A stretch of DNA of 20,139 bases from DAOUMU01 sp034409055 (GTDB taxonomy: Bacteria > Chloroflexota > Anaerolineae > 4572-78 > J111), in NCBI GenBank assembly GCA_034409055.1, contig DAOUMU010000224.1, positions 1 to 20,139 on the forward strand, written 5' to 3'. The position numbers were made by a program, and so were the translations under genes. The notes beneath the pieces were generated by a model. That model saw only the letters and a program-made list of their open reading frames with translations, did no database searches and was not told the DNA's origin. Every line of letters begins with the position of its first letter. Position 1 is the first letter of the stretch. Positions 14,213 through 20,139 of the stretch are shown here, piece after piece.

Positions 14213-15076
14213 ATGGATATTCTGAGTGCTGTTTCAGAAACGGCATTAATCACGCTGAAAGCGCGAGTGCAGGAAGCGGAAAAAGATGGGCCGGTAATTA
14301 GGGATGAAGTTGGTCAAGAATGTTTAGCAAGAATCCGGTCCCTTTTACCAATCGAAATGCAGAACAGGCTTCTAAACAGGAGTTTGCCCTCAACGCTGAC
14401 GAGATATATTGCCCTGAGAGCCCGCAAATATGACTCTTACGCCAAAGCGTTCATCGCAGAAAACCGGGCAGGCTTGGTTGTCAGTCTTGGCTGTGGCTTT
14501 GATACCAGATATTGGCGCGTATCAGAACATGCGTGGAAATATATCGAGGTTGATCTACCGGAAGTGATTGAAGCCAAACAGAAAGTGTTGGGTGATAGGC
14601 TGACATACAAGATGATAGGCTGCTCTGTCTTGGAAGAAGGCTGGATTGAAGAGATCCGGTTGCTTCAAGATGAGAATATTCTCTTCTTGGCGGAAGGTCT
14701 CTTGATGTATTTGCCCCCGGCAGAAGTGGTTGGTCTGTTCAACAAGCTGTCGGAGTCATTTTCAAAATCAGAGATTGTTTTTGAAGTGGTCAACAAGAGG
14801 TACACCCAGGGGCTATGGAAAAAGAGTATCGAATCGAAAATGAAACGGAGCCTGGGTAGCGAAGCCGGCGCTTCATACGAATTTGGGGTGCGAGAGGCCA
14901 GGGAGATTGAGGCATATGGCCAAGCCATAAAAGTAGTGGAAGAGTGGTCGTATTTTGAAGACGAAGATATCCGGCCCAAGTTTCTAAGGCTATTTCGGCA
15001 TTTTAAATTTATGACAAGAACCCAATGGACGATTAAGGCGACGATTGGTTTAAGGAGCGATACCCGCTTGAAGTAA
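14213..15076 (+). CDS. LCM/PPM1-type class I SAM methyltransferase
   Basis: The 287-residue protein has the hallmarks of the leucine carboxyl methyltransferase family (also called TcmP-like O-methyltransferases): ALRARKYD (67-74), VVSLGCGFDTRYWR (89-102), YIEVDLPEVIEAK (110-122), FLAEGLLMYLP and FEFGVRE-like segments. In bacteria these methylate hydroxyl or carboxyl groups of small molecules; the substrate cannot be inferred. The ATG at 14213 is chosen because AAGAAGAGG precedes it. The frame is open further upstream to 14138, but that part reads through remnant DNA. The 14061-14212 gap contains a frame reading LVAVGVIAALVAAASYSK, probably the tail of a lost membrane protein. Confidence 0.88.
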   Translation: MDILSAVSETALITLKARVQEAEKDGPVIRDEVGQECLARIRSLLPIEMQNRLLNRSLPSTLTRYIALRARKYDSYAKAFIAENRAGLVVSLGCGFDTRYWRVSEHAWKYIEVDLPEVIEAKQKVLGDRLTYKMIGCSVLEEGWIEEIRLLQDENILFLAEGLLMYLPPAEVVGLFNKLSESFSKSEIVFEVVNKRYTQGLWKKSIESKMKRSLGSEAGASYEFGVREAREIEAYGQAIKVVEEWSYFEDEDIRPKFLRLFRHFKFMTRTQWTIKATIGLRSDTRLK

Positions 15077-15108
15077 AAAGAATAACAACATTCCACACGG
15101 CCGGAGGT

Positions 15109-15492
15109 GTATCTACGAAAAACAGCGTACTACTGGGCCTGGGGCGATATATGATCCCAATCCCTCGTCTAATCTGGCCGCGTCTTATTGCCAGAACAGC
15201 GCAGAAAGAGACGGCCAGGCTCAGTACATCCAAATTTGCTCTAGCTGGACCACAGTCCAGCGGCCAAAATGCGGACTGTGGTCCGCTCCGAGCTTGAAAA
15301 TTGGATCTACTGAGGCTTGCTTCTATCAGATCCGAAGCGCATCACCTTGTCCATAATTTTGTAGTCAGAGAAATGCCCCGGCTGGGAGAACCGATCTCGC
15401 CAGAGTTTATTGGACAGCAGTTGAATATGCCCGTTGACCGGGTGAACGCCATTCTGGCTGAATTGGAAAAGAGCTATGGCCTCAACCAGTAG
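15109..15492 (+). pseudogene. Decayed gene with winged-helix-like region, interrupted near a palindrome
   Basis: One plus frame from 15109 reads STKNSVLLGLGRYMIPIPRL, IWPRLIARTAQKETARL, then repeat-derived residues and TGA at 15295. It continues in the same frame from TTG at 15301 as HHLVHNFVVREMPRLGEPI, SPEFIGQQLNMPVDRVNAIL, AELEKS and a stop at 15490. The two halves fit one ancestral protein; the second half resembles the helical domain that precedes a MerB-like lyase domain, from memory and only weakly. GGAGG at 15103-15107 is present, but the expected ATG is not, and the C-terminal domain is missing. The separate 63-residue frame from 15301 is therefore unlikely to be a gene in its own right. 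Confidence 0.55.
15244..15287. repeat. GGACCACAGTCC palindrome inside a decayed gene
   Basis: Perfect 12-bp arms GGACCACAGTCC (15247-15258) and GGACTGTGGTCC (15273-15284) surround a 14-base loop, and short GC extensions lengthen the stem. It lies within the open frame of the decayed gene and the frame meets TGA eight bases after it. Confidence 0.8.
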
Positions 15493-15593
15493 GATAGGAC
15501 CAGCGGGAACATTCGCGCAGAAAGTTACGGTTACTGGCCATAGGTCAGCTCAATCACGAACCATAGTAGTGGTTGAGACATAATTAAGTTAGG

Positions 15594-16484
15594 ATGGATG
15601 AGTATATGGAAGATAGCAGTCTACTTGCCCATTACGAATCGCAGGAAAAGTGGGCCCGTGCCCGCAGGGGAGTGTTGGTCCAGAGGGTTGTATCCACTTT
15701 CAAAAACCGCTCGGTGGATTTGATCCCGTTTGAAGAGGTCAGAACCCGCTTGCATTTAACTCAGAAGTATTGTCGTGGACTACAAGAGATTGAACTGGCA
15801 CGCATTCGCGGCAGTGTGGGGCGCTACAAGGATTTCACGTCGGCATTCCTGCCTCGCCGGGATCACTTGCGCCAACGTTGGGAGCGAGTCAATACAATAG
15901 TTTCTACCCAAGAAATGCCTCCGATTGAAGTCTACCAGGTCGGCGAGGCGTATTTTGTGGTTGATGGCAACCATCGGGTCTCGAATGCACGACAAGAGGG
16001 TATGAAAACGATCGCGGCATATGTATGCGAGTTCATAACCCCCGTGGGATTAAGTGCAAAGGCCGATTTGGACGAGGTGATTACCAAGTCGGAGTATGCC
16101 GAGTTCCTCAATAAGACGCATCTCGACAAGTTACGACCAGGCCAAGAGATTATATTCACCAACCCCGGACATTATCCGGAGCTAGAGTGCTTGATCACGA
16201 TGTTTCGAGAGGCGTTAGAGGAGACGCGGGGAGAGGTGACCTCTTATGAAGATGCGCTGCTATTGTGGTTCGATATGGTCTACAGTCCTGCAGTTCACGA
16301 GATCAAGAAAAGTGGGGCATTGGAGCGTTTTCCTGGCCGGACAGAGGCGGATCTTTTTATCTGGATGTGGCAACACCAGCACAGATTACTAGAGCAATAC
16401 CCTTCCAGCCCAGTTCACAGAGTAGTGGAAGCGGTTTCCGCGCTTATCAGATGGCCCTGGTTAAGGATCAAACGCTTGTTATGA
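15594..16484 (+). CDS. DUF4032 ParB-like protein
   Basis: The 296-residue protein carries ARIRGSVGRYKDFTSAFLPR (69-88), HLRQRWERV (91-99), PPIEVYQVGEAYFVVDGNHR (109-128), LRPGQEIIFTNPGHYPE and LERFPGRTEADLFIWM. This is the DUF4032 pattern, whose VGEAYFVVDGNHRVS segment is the ParB/sulfiredoxin-like nucleotide-binding motif. Homologs are often labelled ParB-like or chromosome-partitioning proteins, but a role in segregation is not established for this family and no parA or parS is present here. ATG at 15594 gives the longest frame; ATG at 15606 is better spaced from AGGA and may be the true start. The C-terminal basic/hydrophobic tail (RWPWLRIKRLL) might touch the membrane. Confidence 0.85.
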   Translation: MDEYMEDSSLLAHYESQEKWARARRGVLVQRVVSTFKNRSVDLIPFEEVRTRLHLTQKYCRGLQEIELARIRGSVGRYKDFTSAFLPRRDHLRQRWERVNTIVSTQEMPPIEVYQVGEAYFVVDGNHRVSNARQEGMKTIAAYVCEFITPVGLSAKADLDEVITKSEYAEFLNKTHLDKLRPGQEIIFTNPGHYPELECLITMFREALEETRGEVTSYEDALLLWFDMVYSPAVHEIKKSGALERFPGRTEADLFIWMWQHQHRLLEQYPSSPVHRVVEAVSALIRWPWLRIKRLL

Positions 16485-16529
16485 TGAATAGTGGGCTTGC
16501 CGTTAGACCGCAAAGAAAGGAAAAGCGCG

Positions 16530-17432
16530 ATGAAACACCTTGACAAGCGCCAGATAGCGGGATGGATTGCGGTGGGTTTATCTATCGTCATCACCTGCTT
16601 TTGGGCATTTTGGGGCATTATTGAGACCTTTCACGAAGGTTGGTATTACCAGTCCTTGCTGTCGAACGTGGGATTGATGTTCGTGCAGTATCTTAGTCCG
16701 ATGCTCATCTTTATGGGAGTCACGCTCGTTTCAATTTCTTGGCCCCGGTTTGGCGGTGGCCTACATATAATCTTCGCCTTACTCGCTGCCTGGTTCTTTC
16801 AAGCATTCACCCACACGGTCACGTTTTTCCTCATCGCGCCACTGATTGGGATTGGTGCGCTTTACTGGTTTGGTCGTCCCCAACCACGCCAGATAGCTCT
16901 CTCCCTGGCTCTTGGACTGCCCATTCTGACCCTCACCATATTTGGCATAGAACCCGTCCTCCGAGTGTCCCAACGCATCGATGATGGTAATCTCCAAGCC
17001 CGATTGGTGCAGGGAGACGGGGTGGATCTCGTCTGGGCTCCCGATGGACCCGGATGGCCACGCACAGGGGCAAACTGGCATGAAGCACAGCAGGTGTGCC
17101 AATATCTCGATCAAGATGGTCTGACCTTGGTCCCCACGCCACAGCACATTTGGCGATTGCCGACGGTGGATGAAGCCGTGCGTTCTATGGCTCGCCACGG
17201 CCAGAACAGCGGGGGGGTATGGGATGCAGACATTGCCAAGGCTACCTACAGAACCCACCCAGACAAAGAGTCTCCGCTGTGGAACATACATTCCCAGGTG
17301 ATCTACTGGTGGACGGCGACAGAGGTAGATGAAGAACGCGCCTACATCATTGTCCATGATGGAAAGGTGTGGCCGAGAGCAAAGCGACTCAGTCTGGCAT
17401 ATTTGGGGTTTCGATGTGTAAAACAACCATAA
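16530..17432 (+). CDS. Membrane protein with C-terminal Lcl/DUF1566 domain
   Basis: The 300-residue protein has about four or five hydrophobic segments (roughly 9-31, 44-70, 77-114 and 121-140). A non-cytoplasmic domain follows: GANWHEAQQVCQYL (180-193), IWRLPTVDEA (207-216), YWWTATEVDEERAYIIVHDG and the ending LGFRCVK. This last part is the Lcl/DUF1566 fold, related to C-type-lectin-like and formylglycine-enzyme domains and used for binding glycans or surfaces. Tethering it to a multi-helix N-terminus is a combination I recall only from Chloroflexota. The start at 16530 has AAAGGAAA upstream; GTG at 16491 is open in frame but has no comparable site. The DUF4032 gene ends 45 bases earlier and could be co-transcribed. 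Confidence 0.8.
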   Translation: MKHLDKRQIAGWIAVGLSIVITCFWAFWGIIETFHEGWYYQSLLSNVGLMFVQYLSPMLIFMGVTLVSISWPRFGGGLHIIFALLAAWFFQAFTHTVTFFLIAPLIGIGALYWFGRPQPRQIALSLALGLPILTLTIFGIEPVLRVSQRIDDGNLQARLVQGDGVDLVWAPDGPGWPRTGANWHEAQQVCQYLDQDGLTLVPTPQHIWRLPTVDEAVRSMARHGQNSGGVWDADIAKATYRTHPDKESPLWNIHSQVIYWWTATEVDEERAYIIVHDGKVWPRAKRLSLAYLGFRCVKQP

Positions 17433-17433
17433 C

Positions 17434-17805
17434 CACTTTTGTAAAATCGAACGGTACAAACACGAGAAAAAAGAGACCTATGACCTGATTTTTGATGTGG
17501 CCGGAAAACGATCCTTTTCAGACTGCAAACGGGCTCTAACCGCCCAGGGAATTTACGTCACAACCGTATTTTGACCGGCGCTTATCCTTCAACAGCAGTG
17601 GGGTTCAATGACCAGCAAACAAAAGATGAGGCCCATGCCGCCGACTGGACCAGGCAAAGATACTCAACATCTGTTTGAAGAATTGCTCGAAGCCGGAAAA
17701 CTAACACCGATTATAGACCGGTGCTACCCGTTGCCTGAAGTTGCCGAAGCTTTTCGATATTATGAGAAAGGACATCCCGCCGGAAGAGTTGTTATTACGG
17801 TATGA
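17434..17805 (+). pseudogene. Decayed zinc-type alcohol dehydrogenase/quinone oxidoreductase, C-terminal third
   Basis: One plus frame reads KKETYDLIFDVAGKRSFSDC, KRALTAQGIYVTTVF, then TGA (17569-17571), and continues in frame as PALILQQQWGSMTSKQK ... LFEELLEAGKLTPIIDR, CYPLPEVAEAFRYYEKGHPA and GRVVITV. This is the NADPH-binding and C-terminal part of an MDR-superfamily oxidoreductase. The TGA occupies a position where Gly (GGA) would fit, so one base change may explain it. The first 200 or so residues are missing; the upstream junction is just after the Lcl gene stop at 17430-17432. The open part after 17608 could give a 65-residue product but lacks the nucleotide-binding glycines. Confidence 0.85.
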
Positions 17806-17809
17806 TTCG

Positions 17810-18622
17810 ATGAAAGACGTAAATGAAATAAAAAAGACGCTAAGAGAAGTCGATAAATCAAAATATCCTGAATTGCGCGACTATACCAAGAATGCTATCT
17901 GGAAGGATATCGGTCCGGGAGGGTTGTATCTTGTATCATTGCAGGCAAAAGAATTGAAATTGGAGCCAAACTCCTGGGTTCTCGACCTGGGTTGCGGGTC
18001 TGCGGAATCATCAATATATTTAGCAGACAAATTCAAGGCCAAAGTTGTTGCGGTAGATTTGTGGAAAAACCTAACTGACATTTCAAGAAAAATAGAAGAC
18101 CGAGGACATAGAGGGAACATAATTCCATTGAAACTGGATGCTTCAAAACCGTTGCCCTTTGCCGAAGAATACTTCGATGCCGTTTTGTGTATCAACAATC
18201 TAAATTTCTATGGAACAGATATCACTGTAATCGATCAGATTTCTAAACATCTCAAGAAAGATGGTGTTTTTTGTTCGGGCGGTGAATGTCTAAATGAAGA
18301 ATTTACGCCTGAGCAAATAGAAAATCCACCTGAGGTTTACAATTTTGCCGCGCCGGTTTGGGAAAACGACTTTCTGACATCCCATTCACCGGATTGGTGG
18401 GCCAATCACATTGCCCGGTCACCGATGCTGCAACTTGTGTCATGCAAAGAATTAGAGGATGGGCCTAGATTTTACGAGGAACAAGCCTTATTAACTGAAC
18501 CGGAAGGGTATTTCGGTTTAAGCACCCAACAAGCCAGAGAATTAGAAATACGCCAGATTGAATATGGCAGAGAAAACAGACCTTATATGACAATTTACCA
18601 ACTTGTAGCAAAGCGCAAATGA
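17810..18622 (+). CDS. Class I SAM-dependent methyltransferase
   Basis: The 270-residue protein has motif I WVLDLGCGSAESSIYLA (56-72), an acidic end of strand two (VVAVDLW), LKLDASKPLPFAEEYFDAVL and CINNLNFYG, then a C-terminal part ending IYQLVAKRK. It is a complete small-molecule or lipid methyltransferase of the UbiE/cyclopropane-synthase-like type; the substrate is not readable. ATG at 17810 is used because the longer frame from TTG at 17741 reads through the alcohol dehydrogenase remnant in another phase. The ribosome-binding site is weak. The gene begins five bases after the stop of that remnant, so it may once have been co-transcribed with the intact dehydrogenase. It looks more AT-rich than the GC-rich MalT-like gene, which suits separate acquisition. 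Confidence 0.88.
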   Translation: MKDVNEIKKTLREVDKSKYPELRDYTKNAIWKDIGPGGLYLVSLQAKELKLEPNSWVLDLGCGSAESSIYLADKFKAKVVAVDLWKNLTDISRKIEDRGHRGNIIPLKLDASKPLPFAEEYFDAVLCINNLNFYGTDITVIDQISKHLKKDGVFCSGGECLNEEFTPEQIENPPEVYNFAAPVWENDFLTSHSPDWWANHIARSPMLQLVSCKELEDGPRFYEEQALLTEPEGYFGLSTQQARELEIRQIEYGRENRPYMTIYQLVAKRK

Positions 18623-18706
18623 CACCAAACCACATTAGAATTTCGTCAGCGTGATCGCACTGGTCCCCCAGCCCAGAAACAAACGACCTATCCACCCCAC
18701 CCATCA

Positions 18707-19084
18707 TCACAATTCAATTCCATCTTGTTCAATGATACGTCTCAAGGTAGGAGAAACCGTTTCAATTTCAATTAAATCTATCTTGCGGTTCGTAATTATC
18801 TCTTCAATAGTCCTCCAAGCTTGCCAATAATTTGAGCTTGGCAAACCCTGAACCGCCAAATCTATATCGGAATCGGATGTAAACCAGGCCTGATGAGCCA
18901 ATGAGCCAAATAGAATGACACGTTGCGCGCCGAATTGGGATTTAAGCAATTTGGCTACTTGTTTAACTTGCTGTAGTAATTCGGTTCGTTCGGACATAAT
19001 TGGCTCAGGTTGTGATGTTTGCTCCCGAACTGCACTCAAATATTGCTTAAATTGTGCCTCGGTCATAGTTATGGCTGTAGTCAT
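18707..19084 (-). CDS. MNT-type nucleotidyltransferase (minimal nucleotidyltransferase)
   Basis: The 125-residue protein has RVILFGSLAHQAW (55-67) and SDSDIDLAVQG (70-80), giving the GSx10DxD active site (Gly60-Ser61, Asp73, Asp75) and a third acidic residue at Asp103 (KIDLIEIE). The N-terminal 40 residues are helical. MNT proteins often pair with a HEPN protein as a toxin-antitoxin system in which the transferase adds AMP to the toxin. No HEPN gene is adjacent here, so the role is uncertain. The start at 19084 is set by AGGAGG eleven bases upstream; the frame is open to 19234 but without support. The gene is convergent with the methyltransferase, and 18623-18706 between them holds nothing recognised. 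Confidence 0.85.
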   Translation of the reverse strand: MTTAITMTEAQFKQYLSAVREQTSQPEPIMSERTELLQQVKQVAKLLKSQFGAQRVILFGSLAHQAWFTSDSDIDLAVQGLPSSNYWQAWRTIEEIITNRKIDLIEIETVSPTLRRIIEQDGIEL

Positions 19085-19248
19085 TGAACACCAATCCTCC
19101 TGAAAATCTCGAACTGCGTTAGTTCTGTTAATATACCCCAAAATAATGAAGTAAACCAACGCAGCGTAACAGTACAGAGAAGTCGGAACATCTCCAACCG
19201 CCCTGGAAGCAAGCGACCTATCCACTCTGTCCACTAATCTTACACAGG

Positions 19249-19282
19249 AAAAAGAGTCTCAACGGTAAACGAGGCTCTTTTT
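19249..19282. terminator. Stem-loop with A-run and T-run flanks
   Basis: Arms AAAAAGAGTCTC (19249-19260) and GAGGCTCTTTTT (19271-19282) pair around a 10-base loop, with a single mismatch-type position. The flanking A and T runs allow termination in both directions. It lies 33 bases before the ATG of the broken MalT-like gene and upstream of the minus-strand nucleotidyltransferase, so no intact gene obviously ends at it; it may be left from a lost gene or act as an attenuator. Confidence 0.7.
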
Positions 19283-19368
19283 GTGTTTCATACAACAGGG
19301 TTTATAATTCGCCTATGACCGCTCCAATTTTGACCACCAAACTCTATATCCCCCTCCAGCCGACCCGA

Positions 19369-19414
19369 TCCTTCGACTGGGATCAGAGCCTGCCCTGAGC
19401 TTGTCGAAGGGACA
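19369..19414. repeat. 46-bp CCTTCGAC palindromic insert
   Basis: Removing these 46 bases restores the expected protein text PTR-SLLTRPRL. The insert carries inverted CCTTCGAC and GTCGAAGG near its ends and CTGCCCTGAGCTTG inside, a dispersed bacterial repeat type. Its length (one more than a multiple of three) explains the frame change, and its internal TGA stops the original frame. Confidence 0.8.
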
Positions 19415-19569
19415 AGCCTCCTCACCCGCCCTCGCCTGATCGAGCGGCTGAATGAGGGACTTCATCGTAAACTCACCCTCATCTCCGCTCCGGCCGGGTT
19501 TGGTAAAACCACGCTGCTCAGCGAATGGCTTCACCAAAAGGCTGAAGACAGACCCCCACAGGGGCAGGT

Positions 19570-19630
19570 GATGAAGGATGAATCAACAGAAACCACTATT
19601 CATCCTTCATCCCTCATCCTTCATCCTTCC
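19570..19630. repeat. Heptamer hairpin cassette 5, at the same linker as cassette 1
   Basis: The left arm GATGAAGGATGAAT (19570-19583) pairs with part of the right arm (19598-19630), which is four period-7 units (CATCCTT, CATCCCT, CATCCTT, CATCCTT). It encodes MKDEST ... TTIHPSSLILHPS between SEW and VAWLSLDE, the exact place where the gene at 4818 carries cassette 1 with a different heptamer. Confidence 0.85.
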
Positions 19631-20014
19631 AGAGTCGCCTGGCTGTCACTGGACGAAAACGACAACGCCCCCACGCGCTTCCTGACCTACTTTATCACTG
19701 CCCTCCAGACGATTGAGGCCAATATCGGACACGCGGCGCTGGATATGCTCCAGGTTCCTCAGCCGCCACCGGCCGAATCGCTTCTGTCGATCCTGCTTAA
19801 CGAGATTGCTATGTCAACTAAACAGAGCCAGAACCGCCAACCGGGGTTCGTCACCTGGTTAACAAGTAGCCCGGAGCTACATTAAGTTCTGGCTACATTA
19901 TATTGAAGAAATTACGCCTATCACAAAAAGTAACACCAAACTGTAACGGTTTAAAACGGTCAAATCCGGCAATGTATGGCAATATACCAGCCAGATCAAA
20001 ACAAGGAGGCTCCA

Positions 20015-20139
20015 ATGAAAGCGACCTGGCTAGCCATTGGCCGTATTGTCCTATTGGTATTGCTGGGACTTATGCTCAGTCGAGCGAAACAGTCCTATCA
20101 GGAAGGTAGAAAAAACGAAATGTCCCCCCCCACTCGGCT
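20015..20139 (+). CDS. Start of a small membrane protein, cut by the window end
   Basis: ATG at 20015 has a strong ribosome-binding site (AAGGAGG seven bases upstream). The visible product begins MKATWLAIGRIVLLVLLGLM, one membrane helix, followed by a polar part (SRAKQSYQEGRKNEM) and SPPTR at the edge. A run of eight C (20124-20131) lies in the visible coding part and could be a slippage site. Nothing more can be said without the rest. Confidence 0.5.
   Translation, partial: MKATWLAIGRIVLLVLLGLMLSRAKQSYQEGRKNEMSPPTR

Larger units (their letters stand above)
19315..19885 (+). pseudogene. Broken MalT-like LuxR-family regulator, N-terminal part only
   Basis: ATG at 19315 begins MTAPILTTKLYIPLQPTR. 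After a 46-bp palindromic insert that shifts the frame and brings a TGA, the sequence continues in another frame as SLLTRPRLIERLNEGLHR, KLTLISAPAGFGKTTLLSEW, a cassette-encoded linker and VAWLSLDENDN, and then AALDMLQ, SLLSILLNEIA. After that it departs into unrelated sequence and stops at 19883. The ATPase Walker B, helical repeats and helix-turn-helix are all absent. An 84-base part (19445-19528) is 78/84 identical to the gene at 4818, so the two are close relatives. Three separate lesions (insert, frame change, 3' truncation) make it non-functional. The bases after it (19886-20014) show no gene. Confidence 0.88.

Noticed and set aside
15594..16484. Chromosome-partitioning role for the ParB-like protein
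   Set aside because: Only the nucleotide-binding motif is shared; there is no parA, no parS and the overall pattern is DUF4032.

Overview
The window looks like an accessory, repeat-rich stretch of a Chloroflexota chromosome (Anaerolineae- or Caldilineae-like). This is inferred from the gene content: very long MalT-type LuxR regulators with repeat-derived linkers, the small WxxWFEGLT protein family, DUF4386 membrane proteins, a DUF4032 ParB-like protein and an Lcl/DUF1566 membrane protein. There is no rRNA, tRNA or CRISPR array, and no marker gene fixes the taxon.

Layout. 1-3500: a 3'-truncated zinc-ribbon gene related to PAPS-reductase-like proteins (minus strand), long gene-free stretches, and a conserved zinc-ribbon membrane protein (1633-2946) bracketed by two 153-bp direct repeats that carry the first codons of a MalT-like gene; a 156-bp MITE-like element follows. 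3514-7724: a membrane-anchored alpha/beta hydrolase, then a 968-residue MalT-like ATPase/LuxR regulator with its own sigma70-like promoter. 7913-9930: a 90-residue conserved protein, a DUF4386 membrane protein, a 5'-truncated methyltransferase, a DUF4386 fragment and a truncated second copy of the 90-residue family. 10106-12568: a possible small coupled ORF, an acyltransferase-3 membrane enzyme, an IS5-type transposase remnant, a membrane protein of unknown function and an internally deleted NmrA-like gene. 12858-18622: a beta-lactamase-fold lipoprotein, an LCM-type methyltransferase, a decayed gene broken near a palindrome, a DUF4032 protein, an Lcl-domain membrane protein, a decayed alcohol dehydrogenase and a second methyltransferase. 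18707-20139: a solo MNT nucleotidyltransferase (minus strand), a terminator-like hairpin, a broken MalT-like gene and the start of a small membrane protein cut by the window end.

Two themes stand out. First, roughly a third of the identifiable genes are broken, each by a clean truncation, an internal deletion, a palindrome insertion or a stop codon. Second, the window holds hairpin cassettes whose arms are built from imperfect 7-bp tandem units. The heptamer differs from cassette to cassette, but the design (tandem heptamers, short loop, inverted tandem heptamers) is kept. Three lie in frame inside linkers of MalT-like genes, one shorter relative sits in another linker, one is intergenic, and a single-arm tract sits in the 153-bp repeats. 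Two MalT paralogs carry different heptamer cassettes at the same protein position. I consider this the most interesting signal here. It resembles in form the heptameric short tandem repeats known from heterocystous cyanobacteria, but I know of no description of it as in-frame linker material in Chloroflexota regulators.

Likely working genes: the hydrolase, MalT-like regulator, 90-residue protein, first DUF4386 protein, acyltransferase, lipoprotein hydrolase, both complete methyltransferases, DUF4032 protein, Lcl protein and nucleotidyltransferase. A plausible but unproven reading is that the MalT-like regulator controls the small membrane and detoxification-type genes next to it.
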